Assembly: GCF_002954765.1 (NCBI RefSeq) | Contig: NZ_MTPW01000001.1 | Location: 1,687,501 to 1,751,500 of the forward strand | Length of the DNA: 64,000 bases | DNA from: Nonlabens arenilitoris | Lineage (GTDB): Bacteria; Bacteroidota; Bacteroidia; Flavobacteriales; Flavobacteriaceae | Direction: 5' to 3' | Shown: one piece after another, positions 17,840 through 28,629 of the stretch | Position numbering within the stretch: position 1 is the stretch's first letter | Layout: the number at the start of each line of letters is the position of its first letter | The notes under the pieces: generated by a model | Seen by the model: only the letters and a program-made list of their open reading frames with translations | Database searches by the model: none | Told to the model about the DNA's origin: nothing | Program-made: the position numbers and the translations under genes

Positions 17840-18442
17840 TTAGAAAAGTTCTTTAATGTTTGTGGTAAATAGCTTTACCGCAATGGCTAGCAAGATAACC
17901 CCAAAAATTTTACGTACTACATTAATCCCTTGTTTTCCGATCAGTTTTTCAATGTACCCAGAGTTCTTGAGAACAATATAGACAAAGATGATGTTAACAA
18001 TAATAGCCGCAATAATATTGATAACTGAGTATTCTGACCTTAAAGATAGTACTGATGTTAAGGTTCCTGCACCAGCGATAAGTGGGAAGGCGATAGGTAT
18101 AATAGCAGCTGTCTCTGGCGCTTCATCTTTATAAAGTTGTACGCCTAGGATCATTTCTAAAGCGATAAAGAAGATAATAAAGGCACCAGCGACTGCAAAT
18201 GAGTTAACGTCAATACCTATTAAATTCAACATTCTTTCACCTACAAACAAGAATACAATCATTAATATACCAGCAACCACAGATGCTTTTTCGCTTTGTA
18301 CATGACCTACCTTACGACGTAAATCGATAATAATAGGAACACTTCCTATAATATCGATTACCGCAAATAAAATCATAGTTGCTGTAAAAAACTCCTTTAA
18401 ATTAAAGGCTGCAAAAAAATCTACAAAAGCGTTGCTTTCCAT
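17840..18442 (-). CDS. MarC family integral membrane protein
   Basis: The 200-residue protein has about six membrane helices and the MarC-family features TMILFAVIDIIGSVPII and PIAFPLIAGAGTLTSVL. MarC proteins were named for a multidrug-resistance locus, but their true function is not settled. An in-frame TTG at 18463 would extend it by seven residues, but that codon lies inside the promoter core at 18461-18468, so the ATG at 18442 is chosen. It is followed directly by a 66-residue membrane protein. Confidence 0.9.
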   Translation of the reverse strand: MESNAFVDFFAAFNLKEFFTATMILFAVIDIIGSVPIIIDLRRKVGHVQSEKASVVAGILMIVFLFVGERMLNLIGIDVNSFAVAGAFIIFFIALEMILGVQLYKDEAPETAAIIPIAFPLIAGAGTLTSVLSLRSEYSVINIIAAIIVNIIFVYIVLKNSGYIEKLIGKQGINVVRKIFGVILLAIAVKLFTTNIKELF

Positions 18443-18460
18443 CGTCTTGTTTTGAGCGCG

Positions 18461-18468
18461 CAAAAGTA
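18461..18468 (-). promoter_or_regulatory. Promoter core (TACTTTTG) for marC
   Basis: The minus-strand sequence TACTTTTG fits TAnnTTTG. Transcription from near 18454 leaves about 12 bases before the ATG at 18442 and rules out the upstream TTG as the start. Confidence 0.5.
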
Positions 18469-18607
18469 CTGCTATTTAATAGTTTAGTCTTAACTGGTAA
18501 AGGTTAAATATTCATTAACGAATTGTGACTTTTAAGTTGATAACATTTTTAGTCTAAAGCGTTTTTCAACAATGTTCTATTCTGTCTGCATTAATAACTA
18601 CTTCTAG

Positions 18608-18615
18608 TATCTTTG
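18608..18615 (+). promoter_or_regulatory. Promoter core (TATCTTTG) for the DUF3109 gene
   Basis: TATCTTTG matches TAnnTTTG and lies 20 bp upstream of the ATG at 18635. Confidence 0.45.
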
Positions 18616-18634
18616 TTGTTTCAAATTCTCCCTT

Positions 18635-19210
18635 ATGTTTCAATTAGGAAAAACCATCGTGTCAGATGACGTATTAGAAAAAGACTTTGTTTGCAACCTA
18701 ACAGCTTGTAAAGGTATTTGTTGTGTAGCAGGAGAAGCTGGTGCGCCATTAGAGCAAAAGGAGTTAGATATTCTAGATAATGAATATGAAAAGGTAAAGC
18801 CTTACTTAAGAGCCGAAGGTATTGAGGCTATCGAAGCGCAAGGTACGTGGATTGAACGTGAGAATGGAGAATTAGAGACGCCATTAGTCAATGGTGCAGA
18901 GTGTGCTTACACAACTTTTAAAGAAGATGGAACAGCTTTGTGTGGCATTGAGGCCGCTTATCGAGATGGTGCAACTTCTTTCTATAAACCTATTTCTTGT
19001 CATCTTTATCCGGTGCGTATTCAAGAATACACAGATTTTAAAGCGGTAAATTATCACAAGTGGCAAATTTGTGATGATGCGTGTACCTTAGGTGAAGAAT
19101 TAGGAGTGCCGGTTTACAAATTTCTAAAAGAAGCTCTCGTTCGTAAATTCGGAATCGCTTGGTATGATGAGTTGGAAGAAATAGCTCAAAATTGGTCTTC
19201 AAAATCGTAA
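18635..19210 (+). CDS. DUF3109 family cysteine-rich protein
   Basis: The 191-residue soluble protein carries many cysteines, including CNLTACKGICC (residues 20-30), a Cys in GAECAY, ALCGIEA, SCHLYPVRI and QICDDAC. This is the DUF3109 pattern. The Cys arrangement resembles proteins that bind zinc or an iron-sulfur cluster (YkgJ-like), but a cofactor is not proven. The ATG at 18635 lies downstream of a good promoter core. It is a single gene, divergent from marC. Confidence 0.85.
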   Translation: MFQLGKTIVSDDVLEKDFVCNLTACKGICCVAGEAGAPLEQKELDILDNEYEKVKPYLRAEGIEAIEAQGTWIERENGELETPLVNGAECAYTTFKEDGTALCGIEAAYRDGATSFYKPISCHLYPVRIQEYTDFKAVNYHKWQICDDACTLGEELGVPVYKFLKEALVRKFGIAWYDELEEIAQNWSSKS

Positions 19211-19575
19211 ATCTGCGTTTTTAAAAGTCACTTTTGAACAATTTGCTTTCGCGAAAGCGTGGATAACTTATTCCTATCCTATCACATAAATTTTGTAGGA
19301 ATTAGATTAAATATTGCGGCTTATCAGTGATAAAACGTAGGCTTGTAATACCTTGTTTCTATTAAATACATTGAAAGTTAGACGAAAATTTAATAGTCTG
19401 TTATACAGTGTTTTGATATATTGAATTAATTTATTTTTAACATTTCAAAGTAGCTTTGACGATGTTGAAAACTTGTTTAAAAGCAAATTGTTAAGACGCT
19501 AGATTCCTCTCAATGATTTTTGATATTTGTTACTCTTCAAACCAGAAGAAATAACCGAGAAAATTAAAAGGACAC
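19211..19575. other. Long intergenic region upstream of nrdB
   Basis: There is no gene in these 365 bp. They hold one copy of the palindrome core (19245-19258) and a weak inverted repeat ATTCCTA / TAGGAAT (19270-19276 and 19296-19302). The rest is AT-rich and probably contains the nrdBA promoter and control sites. I could not identify a convincing TAnnTTTG core or an NrdR-type box. Confidence 0.5.
19245..19258. repeat. 14-bp palindrome core, copy 3
   Basis: GCTTTCGCGAAAGC with the outer C replaced by T on the left, so only the 14-bp core is palindromic. It lies 34 bp after the DUF3109 stop. Confidence 0.9.
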
Positions 19576-20568
19576 ATGCAGACGACTCAAGAACCAATTT
19601 TACAAGAGAACCCAGATAGATTTGTTATTTTTCCTATTCAACATGATGATTTATGGGAATGGTATAAGAAACAACAAGCCTGTATTTGGACTGCTGAAGA
19701 AATCGATCTGCAAGTTGATATCACAGACTGGCAAAATTCATTGAATTCTGACGAGCGTTATTTTATTAAGCATATCCTTGCGTTTTTTGCGGCTAGTGAT
19801 GGTATTGTGAATGAAAATCTTGCAGAGAATTTTGTGAATGAGGTACAATATTCTGAGGCTAAGTTTTTCTATGGTTTCCAGATTATGATGGAAAACATTC
19901 ATTCAGAGACTTATTCTTTACTTATTGACACTTATGTAAAGGATGACGCAGAAAAAGATCAGCTGTTTAGAGCTATCGAGAATTTCCCAGCTATCAAATT
20001 AAAGGCAGACTGGGCAATGAAGTGGATAGAGAGCCCATCATTTGCTGAGCGTTTAATCGCATTTGCTGCAGTAGAAGGAATCTTTTTCTCTGGAGCATTT
20101 TGTTCTATTTACTGGTTGAAAAAACGTGGTCTTATGCCAGGACTTACTTTTTCTAATGAGTTGATATCACGTGATGAAGGTATGCACTGTGATTTTGCAG
20201 TACACCTACACAATCATCACCTAGTAAATAAGGTGCCTAAAGAGCGCATTACAGAAATCATTGTTGACGCATTAAATATCGAGCGTGAATTTATTACTGA
20301 GTCATTACCGGCTAGTTTAATAGGTATGAACGCAAAATTAATGACACAATATCTAGAATTTGTAACTGACCGTTTATTAGGTGAGCTGGAATGTGATCCT
20401 GTGTATAATGTTACTAATCCATTTGATTTTATGGATTTAATAGGTATGGAAGGTAAAACTAACTTCTTTGAAAAAAGAGTAGGAGAATACCAAAAAGCTG
20501 GTGTGATGAACAGTACTAAAGAAGATAAAAGTTCAATGGATTCTTTCTCCTTAGATGCTGATTTCTAG
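19576..20568 (+). CDS. nrdB: Ribonucleotide reductase class I, small (beta) subunit
   Basis: NrdB holds the diiron site and tyrosyl radical that NrdA needs to reduce ribonucleotides. The 330-residue chain is close to the eukaryote-type R2. Ligand candidates are Asp75 (AASDGIVNE) and Glu106/His109 in MENIHSETY, with Tyr113 in the radical position, and a second EGIFFSGAF...RDEGMHCDF block gives further ligands. The usual radical Tyr is present, which points to class Ia rather than a Tyr-less subclass. The ATG at 19576 follows AAAAGGACAC. nrdA follows after 145 bp, so the order is nrdB-nrdA. Confidence 0.96.
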   Translation: MQTTQEPILQENPDRFVIFPIQHDDLWEWYKKQQACIWTAEEIDLQVDITDWQNSLNSDERYFIKHILAFFAASDGIVNENLAENFVNEVQYSEAKFFYGFQIMMENIHSETYSLLIDTYVKDDAEKDQLFRAIENFPAIKLKADWAMKWIESPSFAERLIAFAAVEGIFFSGAFCSIYWLKKRGLMPGLTFSNELISRDEGMHCDFAVHLHNHHLVNKVPKERITEIIVDALNIEREFITESLPASLIGMNAKLMTQYLEFVTDRLLGELECDPVYNVTNPFDFMDLIGMEGKTNFFEKRVGEYQKAGVMNSTKEDKSSMDSFSLDADF

Positions 20569-20713
20569 TAAGTAGCTGCTAAAACCCTGCAGCTTTAAAG
20601 GCTGTTCCATTATAAAGTATAGAGGATTGATTTATCTGTTCTCGCAAATGTTAACCCAATTATTAGAGAATGGGATTAGAATCCTTATCTCTTAACCCAA
20701 AAACTAGTTCAAT

Positions 20714-23200
20714 ATGTTTGTAGTAAAAAGAGACGGCCACAAGGAGCCAGTAATGTTTGACAAAATCACAGCGAGAGTACGTAAATTATGTTACGGTCTA
20801 AGTAATCATGTAGATCCAGTAAAGGTAGCGATGCGTGTGATTGATGGATTGTATGATGGTGTTACTACAAGCGAATTGGATAATTTAGCTGCAGAGACGG
20901 CTGCAACAATGACCACTGCTCATCCAGACTATGCTCGTCTGGCGGCACGTATTTCTGTTTCTAACTTACATAAGAATACAAAGAAGACGTTCACTGATGT
21001 GGTAACTGATTTGTATGAGTATGTAAATCCACGTACAGATAAAAAAGCACCTATGATCTCTGATGAGGTGTATCAAGTAGTACAGGATAATGCAGACCGC
21101 TTGAACTCGGCCATTATCTATAATCGTGATTTTGGGTACGATTATTTTGGGTTTAAGACATTAGAACGTAGTTATTTATTAAAAATCAATGGAAAAATTG
21201 CAGAGCGTCCACAGCACATGTTAATGCGTGTTTCTGTAGGGATCCATATGGATGATTTAGATGCTGCAATAGAGACCTATGAGTTGATGTCTAAAAAGTT
21301 CTTTACTCATGCAACACCTACATTATTTAATGCTGGTACGCCTAAACCTCAAATGTCTTCTTGCTTCTTATTAACGATGCAAGATGACAGTATAGAAGGT
21401 ATATATGACACATTAAAGCAAACAGCTAAGATCTCACAAAGTGCTGGTGGAATAGGGTTGTCTATCCACAACATACGTGCTAGAGGTTCTTACATTGGTG
21501 GTACTAACGGTACTTCAAATGGAATTGTCCCTATGCTTAAGGTTTATAATGACACAGCACGTTATGTAGATCAAGGTGGAGGAAAACGTAAAGGTTCTTT
21601 TGCTATTTACATGGAGCCATGGCATGCAGATATTTTTGATTTCTTAGATCTTAAGAAAAACCACGGTAAGGAAGAAATGCGTGCGCGTGACTTATTCTAT
21701 GCGATGTGGATGTCTGATTTATTTATGAAAAGAGTTGAGGCAAACGATAAGTGGACCTTAATGTGTCCACATGAATGTCCAGACCTTTATAATGTTTATG
21801 GAGATGAATTTGAAGCGCTTTATACAAAGTATGAGCAAGAAGGGAAAGGTCGTAAAACGATACAAGCGCGCGAGCTATGGGATAAGATATTAGAATCTCA
21901 AATAGAGACTGGTACACCATATATGTTGTATAAAGATGCAGCAAATAATAAGTCTAATCAGAAGAATCTAGGAACCATCAGGTCTTCAAACCTATGTACT
22001 GAGATTATGGAGTATACTTCTCCAGATGAGGTGGCTGTATGTAACCTAGCATCTATCGCATTACCTATGTTCATAAAAGACGGTGCGTTTGATCATAAAG
22101 CACTTTATAAAGTGACTAAAAGGGTTACACGCAACCTGAATAAAGTAATCGATCGCAATTATTACCCAGTAATAGAGGCGAGAAATTCTAACATGCGTCA
22201 CAGACCAGTTGGACTAGGTATTCAAGGTCTGGCAGATGCTTTTATTATGTTACGATTACCGTTTACGAGTGATGAGGCCAAAAAATTAAACTCAGAGATT
22301 TTTGAGACTTTATACTTTGCGGCATGTGAAGCTTCTATGGAGATGGCAAAAGAAGAAGGTCCTTATTCAACATTTGAAGGGTCGCCTATGTCAAAAGGTG
22401 AATTCCAATTCAATATGTGGAATATCAATGATTCAGATTTAAGTGGTCGTTGGAATTGGTCAGATTTAAGAACAAAGGTAATGGAGCATGGTGTGAGAAA
22501 TTCACTTCTAGTAGCACCTATGCCTACAGCAAGTACTTCACAAATCTTAGGTAATAATGAGGCTTTTGAACCATATACTTCAAATATCTATACACGTAGA
22601 ACACTTTCCGGAGAGTTTATTGTAGTTAATAAGCACTTATTGAAAGACTTAGTAGATCTAGGGCTTTGGGATGACAGTTTGAAGAATGCGATTATGAGAA
22701 ATAATGGTTCTATTCAAGCGATAGAAGGTATTCCAGAAGATATTAAAGAACTGTATAAAACAGTGTGGGAATTAAAGATGAAGGATATCATCGATATGTC
22801 TCGTCAACGTGGTTACTTTATTGATCAGTCACAATCCTTAAACCTGTTTATGGAAAACGTGACCACGTCTAAGCTTACTTCAATGCATTTCTATGCATGG
22901 AAAAGTGGTCTTAAAACAGGTATGTACTATTTAAGAACTAAGGCAGCTGTAGATGCTATTAAATTTACAGTAACTAAAGAAGCTAAAAAAGCTCCAGTAG
23001 CACAACCAGCAGTTGCACCGGTACTTATAGAGGATCATTCTCCAGCCGCTGCAAAGGTTATGGAAGCTGCTGCAGATATTATTAATACAAAGGTCGTAAC
23101 AGAAAATGAAGAAATGACGGCTGCAGAATATAAGGAAATCCTATTGCGTGCAAAAGAAGCGGCAAGCAATGGAGATGACTGCGAGATGTGCGGTTCATAA
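20714..23200 (+). CDS. nrdA: Ribonucleotide reductase class I, large (alpha) subunit
   Basis: NrdA is the catalytic subunit that reduces NDPs to dNDPs. The protein has 828 residues. The N-terminal ATP cone (about 1-90; [20 protein letters not shown]) gives allosteric activity control. The catalytic core has SSCFLLTM (active-site Cys), [20 protein letters not shown] and [18 protein letters not shown]. The C-terminal tail ends CEMCGS, the CxxC that hands electrons from thioredoxin or glutaredoxin to the active site. An Ala/Lys-rich linker (about 755-790) precedes the tail. A strong terminator follows at 23227. Confidence 0.97.
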   Translation: MFVVKRDGHKEPVMFDKITARVRKLCYGLSNHVDPVKVAMRVIDGLYDGVTTSELDNLAAETAATMTTAHPDYARLAARISVSNLHKNTKKTFTDVVTDLYEYVNPRTDKKAPMISDEVYQVVQDNADRLNSAIIYNRDFGYDYFGFKTLERSYLLKINGKIAERPQHMLMRVSVGIHMDDLDAAIETYELMSKKFFTHATPTLFNAGTPKPQMSSCFLLTMQDDSIEGIYDTLKQTAKISQSAGGIGLSIHNIRARGSYIGGTNGTSNGIVPMLKVYNDTARYVDQGGGKRKGSFAIYMEPWHADIFDFLDLKKNHGKEEMRARDLFYAMWMSDLFMKRVEANDKWTLMCPHECPDLYNVYGDEFEALYTKYEQEGKGRKTIQARELWDKILESQIETGTPYMLYKDAANNKSNQKNLGTIRSSNLCTEIMEYTSPDEVAVCNLASIALPMFIKDGAFDHKALYKVTKRVTRNLNKVIDRNYYPVIEARNSNMRHRPVGLGIQGLADAFIMLRLPFTSDEAKKLNSEIFETLYFAACEASMEMAKEEGPYSTFEGSPMSKGEFQFNMWNINDSDLSGRWNWSDLRTKVMEHGVRNSLLVAPMPTASTSQILGNNEAFEPYTSNIYTRRTLSGEFIVVNKHLLKDLVDLGLWDDSLKNAIMRNNGSIQAIEGIPEDIKELYKTVWELKMKDIIDMSRQRGYFIDQSQSLNLFMENVTTSKLTSMHFYAWKSGLKTGMYYLRTKAAVDAIKFTVTKEAKKAPVAQPAVAPVLIEDHSPAAAKVMEAAADIINTKVVTENEEMTAAEYKEILLRAKEAASNGDDCEMCGS

Positions 23201-23226
23201 AACCTACTTATTTACTTAATGTAAAG

Positions 23227-23258
23227 CGACCTTACAATTGTTGTAAGGTCGTTTTTTT
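23227..23258 (+). terminator. Intrinsic terminator after nrdA
   Basis: An 11-bp perfect stem CGACCTTACAA / TTGTAAGGTCG (23227-23237 with 23241-23251) and a 3-base loop are followed by a T-run. The 16-bp palindrome begins two bases after the T-run. Confidence 0.9.
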
Positions 23259-23260
23259 TA

Positions 23261-23276
23261 CGCTTTCGCGAAAGCG
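23261..23276. repeat. 16-bp palindrome, copy 4
   Basis: A perfect copy, directly downstream of the nrdA terminator. Confidence 0.95.
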
Positions 23277-23457
23277 TGCATACCTGGCCCATTACTCAAT
23301 TCAAAAGTTAAGTCTTTTAACAAGAATAGATTATATCGACATCATAACCTTAAATCTATATTAAGTTTGATGTAAACCCATGTTAATCGCTCGATTTCAA
23401 CTGCTATCTGTCTGTATATTGTAATAAATTAATTAAATAACCATACAAACTAATATT

Positions 23458-23904
23458 ATGAAGTACACAGAAGAAGTAGCAAACAAGCTAAATGAATTAC
23501 TAGAGAAAAATTATGATGCTGAGGCTGGATATAAACTAGCTAAAGAAAAAGTTGATAGTAAAAGATTAAAAGGATTTTTTGAAAATCAAGCGCAAGAACG
23601 ATATGATTTCGGACATGAGCTTAAAAACGAAATTCGTAGTTATGGAGCAACTCCAGATAAAGGAACTAGTATAAAAGGTGACGCACACCGCGCATGGATG
23701 AATATTAAATCTACCTTCACCTCAGATAATGAAGAAAGCATGCTAGAAGAGGCGATCAGAGGAGAAAAAGCTGCTGTAGAAGAATACAATACCATAATCG
23801 CAGATATGACATTGCCGCCGTCAACAAATTCATTGTTAACCAAGCATCGTGATAACGTGCAAACTGCTTTAAACAAGGTAAGTGCGATGGAAAGCATAGC
23901 ATAA
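23458..23904 (+). CDS. PA2169-type four-helix-bundle protein (DUF2383)
   Basis: The 148-residue all-helical protein contains the DUF2383/PA2169 pattern: VANKLNELLEKNYDAEAGY, KGFFENQAQERYDFGHELKNEI (split here by a short loop) and SMLEEAIRGEKAAVEEY. The Glu/His spacing resembles ferritin-like helices. The family is often linked with stress responses; no activity is known to me. It is a single gene ending in a strong terminator. Confidence 0.85.
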   Translation: MKYTEEVANKLNELLEKNYDAEAGYKLAKEKVDSKRLKGFFENQAQERYDFGHELKNEIRSYGATPDKGTSIKGDAHRAWMNIKSTFTSDNEESMLEEAIRGEKAAVEEYNTIIADMTLPPSTNSLLTKHRDNVQTALNKVSAMESIA

Positions 23905-23925
23905 TTTCCGTAGATTATTGATTGA

Positions 23926-23959
23926 AGACCCTTTTGAGACATCAAAAGGGTCTTTTTTT
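23926..23959 (+). terminator. Intrinsic terminator after the PA2169-type gene
   Basis: A 12-bp stem AGACCCTTTTGA / TCAAAAGGGTCT (23926-23937 with 23942-23953) and a 4-base loop are followed by a T-run. Confidence 0.92.
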
Positions 23960-24166
23960 GATGTAAAATATGATAATCTTTTGTCGCTTTTGTTCATAAC
24001 TACATTTTTAATAAATGTTTCAATCACGTATATTTAAAATTCCGTTTTTAAATTCTGTTCAATTTTTAAACACCTCTTTTTAAGTTAATTAACTGGTTAT
24101 GTATAGCTGGTTTATTGTCTTAAAAATTATAAATAGACGACTCGATAACCCAACACTCTTTCTACT

Positions 24167-27100
24167 ATGTATCTCATCTTTGACACAGAAACCACAGGAT
24201 TACCTAAACGCTGGGATGCACCTTATACAGATGTGGACAATTGGCCGCGAGTCATTCAAATTGCATGGCAATTACATGATGAAATGGGTAACCTTATTGA
24301 GCACAAGGATTATCTAGTTAAGCCAGATGGTTTTGACATTCCCTATGATGCAGAGCGTATTCATGGTATCTCTACAGCACTTGCAGATCAGCAAGGTGTA
24401 CCGCTAGAAGAAATGCTATCTGAATTTAACATTGCACTCAGTAAAGCAAAATTTGTAGTAGGTCAGAATTTAAAATTTGATTTAAATGTTACTGGAGCAG
24501 AGTTTGAGAGAACTCAAATCGCAAACGATTTACAAGAGATCCCAGTACTCGATACCTGTACAGAACACACCGCACAATTATGTCAGATACCTGGTGGTCG
24601 TGGCGGTAAATTTAAGTTACCTACACTTACAGAGTTACACCAGTTTCTATTTAATCAACCATTTGGTGAAGCCCATAATGCCACTGCAGATGTTGAGGCA
24701 ACAACGAGATGTTTCTTAGAATTAATACGTAAACAACAATATTCAAAACAACAACTAGACGTTGCAGATGATTATTTTGTGCGTTTTCAAGAACAGAATC
24801 CGGCACCTATAAGACCTGTAGGGATTACTCATATTAATCTTAAAAAAGCTTCAGATCAACTTAAAGAATCTGCCTCACCAGAGCTTTCTAAACAAGAGAT
24901 AAAAGAGAATCTAGAAGAACTTAATGAAGCACAATTTGCGCATTTACATTCTCATTCTCAATTCTCTATTTTACAGTCCACAGCAAGTGTTCAAGATCTG
25001 GTAATGGCCGCTGCTGCAAATGATATGTCTGCTGTTGCCATGACAGATCATGCAAATATGATGGGAGCTTTTCATTTTGTGAAAGCGGTAAAAGCCTATA
25101 ATGCAAGCCTAGTAAATGATGATGAAAATGAATTACAAAAAAAGCCGCTAAAACCGGTTATAGGTTGTGAGTTTTTTGTCTGCGAGGATATGAATGATAA
25201 GTCCCATAAAGATAATGGGTATCAAATCGTTTTACTGGCCAAAAATAAAAATGGCTATCTCAACATTGCAAAAATGTCTAGTAAAGCTTACATAGATGGA
25301 TTCTACTACGTTCCTAGAATTGATAAAAAATTGATTCAAGAGTTTAAAGAAGACGTTATTGTCCTTACCGGTAATATGTATGGAGAGGTTCCTTCAAAAA
25401 TCCTCAACATAGGAGAAAATCAGGCCGAAGAAGCCCTTCTTTGGTGGAAGGAAGAATTTGGCGATGATTTATATGTTGAAATCATGCGTCATGGACAGGA
25501 AGATGAAGATAGAGCAAATGAGGTTTTGATATCGCTTTCGCGAAAGCATAATATCAAAATGGTAGCGACTAATAATACTTATTATGTGCATAAAGAAGAT
25601 GCAAATGCACACGATATTTTATTATGTGTAAAAGATGGAGAGAAGCAAGCGACACCTATAGGTCGTGGACGTGGTTATCGATATGGATTGCCTAATCAAG
25701 AGTACTATTACAAGTCTGCTGCAGAGATGAAACTTTTATTTAAGGATCTGCCTGAGGCGATTCTTAATATTAGTGAAGTCCTAGATAAGATAGAACCCTT
25801 TGAACTAGCAAGAGATGTACTATTACCTAAGTTTGATATTCCAGAACAGTTTCTAGACGCGCAAGATGAACATGATAATAAAAAACGTGGTGAGAATGCT
25901 TATTTAAGACACCTAACTTATGAAGGAGCAAAAAAACGTTATGGTGAGATTACACCAGAGATTGAAGAACGTTTAGATTTTGAATTAGAAACCATACGTA
26001 AAACAGGATATCCAGGATACTTCTTAATTACTTGGGATTTTATAAAAGCTGCCCGTGAAATGGATGTAGCGGTAGGTCCTGGCCGTGGTAGTGCGGCAGG
26101 TAGTGTGGTCGCCTATTGTTTGTGGATTACAAATGTAGATCCTATACATTACGACTTACTTTTTGAGCGTTTCTTAAATCCAGATCGTGTAAGTATGCCA
26201 GATATTGATATCGATTTTGATGATGAAAATCGATACAAAGTAATGGATTATGTTATTGAAAAGTATGGAGCCAGTCAGGTAGCTCAAATTATTACTTATG
26301 GTACCATGGCGGCAAAATCTTCCATACGCGATACCGCAAGAGCATTAGATTTACCACTTAACGAGGCAGATCATATTGCAAAATTAATTCCTGATTTTGC
26401 TAAGCTTAAAAAGATTTTTGCTCTTGAAGATAATGAAGTGCGTAGCAAATTCCGTGGTGAGGATGCTGACATGGTTGAAGAACTTAGAGGTATCGCAGCA
26501 GGATCTGACCTTGCCGCTGAGACTTTAAGACAAGCTCGTATTTTAGAAGGTTCTGTAAGAAATACAGGAGTTCATGCCTGTGGTGTGATTATAACACCTG
26601 CACCACTTACTAATTTTGTGCCAGTCGCTACAGCAAAAAACTCAGACCTTTATGTGACCCAATTTGATAATGAAGTTGTAGAAAGTGCTGGATTGTTGAA
26701 GATGGACTTCTTAGGGCTTAAAACATTAAGTCAAATTAAAGATACCGTTGCGATTATTAAAGAGCGTCATCATATTGATCTTGATATTGAGTCTATACCA
26801 CTAGATGATGTTAAAACTTATGAGCTTTTTCAAGAAGGTAATACCATAGGGATATTTCAGTATGAAAGTGCTGGTATGCAAAAGTATATGCGTGATTTAA
26901 AACCTACGCAATTTGCAGATTTAATTGCAATGAACGCCTTATATCGTCCTGGTCCGCTTGAATATATACCTGACTTTATTGATAGAAAACATGGTGTTAA
27001 GGAAATAAGCTATGATCTTGATGGTATGGAAGAATACCTTTCAGAAACCTATGGTATTACGGTCTATCAAGAGCAAGTAATGCTACTTTCTCAAAAGCTT

Positions 27101-28519
27101 GCAAACTTTTCAAAAGGTGAGGCAGATGTCTTACGTAAGGCGATGGGTAAAAAACAAATGGCTACCCTACAAAAAATGAAGCCTAAGTTCTTAGATAATG
27201 GTGAGTCTAATGGTCATGACCGTGAAATACTTGAAAAAGTTTGGAAAGATTGGGAAGCGTTTGCGTCATATGCATTTAATAAATCTCACTCTACATGTTA
27301 TGCATGGATAGGTTATCAAACAGCTTATTTAAAAGCAAACTATCCAGCCGAGTTTATGGCAGCAACTCTGTCTAATAACATGAACCAGATTAAGGACGTA
27401 ACTAAATTTATGGATGAGTGTAAGCATATGGGATTACCTGTGCTAGGTCCAGACGTGAATGAGTCTAACTATAAGTTTACGGTAAATAAACATGGTGCGG
27501 TACGTTTTGGGATGGGAGCAGTGAAAGGTTTAGGCCATGGAGCTGTAATGACTATCATAGAAAATAGAAAAGATGGTCCTTATAAAAGCATCTTTGATAT
27601 GGCAAAGCGTATTGACCTGCGCGCTGCAAATAAGAAATCTTTTGAAGCACTAGCCTTAAGTGGTGGATTTGATGGACTAGGTGGTGAGAATAGAGCTCAA
27701 TATTTCCATCAATCTGATAATGGCCAGATTTTTCTGGAGCAAGTTGTTAAATATGCTCAAAAGTTTCAAGAAAACGAAAATAGTGCCCAGGTAAGCCTTT
27801 TTGGTGAGGCAAGTGATGTGCAGATTCCAGAGCCAGAATTACCTATTTGTGAAGACTGGGGAACGATGGAGAAATTGAAACGTGAAAAAGAAGTTGTAGG
27901 TATATATATATCAGGACATCCACTAGATGATTATAAAAAAGAGATGGAATTTTTCTGTAATACAGGACTTTCTAGCTTAAAAGATTTGCATGGATTAGTA
28001 AATAGAGATTTGACCTTTTGTGGAGTGATAAGTGATGTCCAGCATCGTATTACAAAAACTAATAAAGGTTGGGGAATGTTTACTGTAGAGGATTATGAAG
28101 ACAGTTTTGAGTTCAGACTTTTTAATGAAGATTACTTGAAATTTAGACACTTTTTAGTGCCTAATTCTTTCATTCATTGTAAGATTAAAATTAAAGAAGG
28201 TTGGATTGATAAGAAGACAGGTAAACCTACGGATCCACGTATTAATTTTATCGCTATGCAGCAACTACAAGACTTAATGGCTAGTAGTGCAAAAAAACTA
28301 ACCATTCAATTCCATATTAGTGAAGTAGTTGAGAATAGAGTTGAATGGTTAAAGGACATTATAGAGACGCATAAAGGTGATCATCAATTATTTTTTAACC
28401 TTGTGGATCATGAGGAGAAAATTTCTTTAAATATGCCTAGCCGCTTGAAAAAAGTAAATGTGACAAATGAATTATTAGATTTATTAGACCAACAAGGCAT
28501 TAATTATGGCGTGAATTAA
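24167..28519 (+). CDS. dnaE: DNA polymerase III alpha subunit with fused N-terminal proofreading exonuclease
   Basis: This is the replicative polymerase, 1450 residues. Residues 1-190 are a DEDDh exonuclease of the DnaQ type (FDTETTG at 5-11, HNATADVEAT near 170), fused ahead of the polymerase. The PHP domain follows with HLHSH at 259-263 and TDH at 293-295. The C-family catalytic Asp residues are in PDIDIDF (Asp679, Asp681, Asp683), preceded by GPGRGSAAGSVV. The helix-hairpin-helix and OB-fold region (LTFCGVISDV, about 1280) completes it. The exonuclease-polymerase fusion is, to my knowledge, usual in flavobacteria. A palindrome copy inside the gene encodes SLSRKH near residue 457. Confidence 0.96.
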   Translation: MYLIFDTETTGLPKRWDAPYTDVDNWPRVIQIAWQLHDEMGNLIEHKDYLVKPDGFDIPYDAERIHGISTALADQQGVPLEEMLSEFNIALSKAKFVVGQNLKFDLNVTGAEFERTQIANDLQEIPVLDTCTEHTAQLCQIPGGRGGKFKLPTLTELHQFLFNQPFGEAHNATADVEATTRCFLELIRKQQYSKQQLDVADDYFVRFQEQNPAPIRPVGITHINLKKASDQLKESASPELSKQEIKENLEELNEAQFAHLHSHSQFSILQSTASVQDLVMAAAANDMSAVAMTDHANMMGAFHFVKAVKAYNASLVNDDENELQKKPLKPVIGCEFFVCEDMNDKSHKDNGYQIVLLAKNKNGYLNIAKMSSKAYIDGFYYVPRIDKKLIQEFKEDVIVLTGNMYGEVPSKILNIGENQAEEALLWWKEEFGDDLYVEIMRHGQEDEDRANEVLISLSRKHNIKMVATNNTYYVHKEDANAHDILLCVKDGEKQATPIGRGRGYRYGLPNQEYYYKSAAEMKLLFKDLPEAILNISEVLDKIEPFELARDVLLPKFDIPEQFLDAQDEHDNKKRGENAYLRHLTYEGAKKRYGEITPEIEERLDFELETIRKTGYPGYFLITWDFIKAAREMDVAVGPGRGSAAGSVVAYCLWITNVDPIHYDLLFERFLNPDRVSMPDIDIDFDDENRYKVMDYVIEKYGASQVAQIITYGTMAAKSSIRDTARALDLPLNEADHIAKLIPDFAKLKKIFALEDNEVRSKFRGEDADMVEELRGIAAGSDLAAETLRQARILEGSVRNTGVHACGVIITPAPLTNFVPVATAKNSDLYVTQFDNEVVESAGLLKMDFLGLKTLSQIKDTVAIIKERHHIDLDIESIPLDDVKTYELFQEGNTIGIFQYESAGMQKYMRDLKPTQFADLIAMNALYRPGPLEYIPDFIDRKHGVKEISYDLDGMEEYLSETYGITVYQEQVMLLSQKLANFSKGEADVLRKAMGKKQMATLQKMKPKFLDNGESNGHDREILEKVWKDWEAFASYAFNKSHSTCYAWIGYQTAYLKANYPAEFMAATLSNNMNQIKDVTKFMDECKHMGLPVLGPDVNESNYKFTVNKHGAVRFGMGAVKGLGHGAVMTIIENRKDGPYKSIFDMAKRIDLRAANKKSFEALALSGGFDGLGGENRAQYFHQSDNGQIFLEQVVKYAQKFQENENSAQVSLFGEASDVQIPEPELPICEDWGTMEKLKREKEVVGIYISGHPLDDYKKEMEFFCNTGLSSLKDLHGLVNRDLTFCGVISDVQHRITKTNKGWGMFTVEDYEDSFEFRLFNEDYLKFRHFLVPNSFIHCKIKIKEGWIDKKTGKPTDPRINFIAMQQLQDLMASSAKKLTIQFHISEVVENRVEWLKDIIETHKGDHQLFFNLVDHEEKISLNMPSRLKKVNVTNELLDLLDQQGINYGVN
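25533..25548. repeat. 16-bp palindrome, copy 5 (last base A)
   Basis: The 14-bp core is perfect and the outer G is replaced by A. It lies inside dnaE, read as L-S-R-K rather than A-F-A-K-A. Confidence 0.9.
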
Positions 28520-28594
28520 GGTCAAATCACTAAGCAACATATCGCTATAAGTAAGTCTAATGGTGACAGCCTGTGAAATGGAATAGGATTTGAT

Positions 28595-28602
28595 TACTTT
28601 TG
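28595..28602 (+). promoter_or_regulatory. Promoter core (TACTTTTG) for trxA
   Basis: TACTTTTG matches TAnnTTTG and lies 27 bp upstream of the trxA ATG. Confidence 0.5.
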
Positions 28603-28629
28603 TATATAGAATTTTAAACAGCAAGTAAG

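Noticed and set aside
19270..19302. Terminator after the DUF3109 gene
   Set aside because: The 7-bp inverted repeat has a 19-base loop and no T-run after it.
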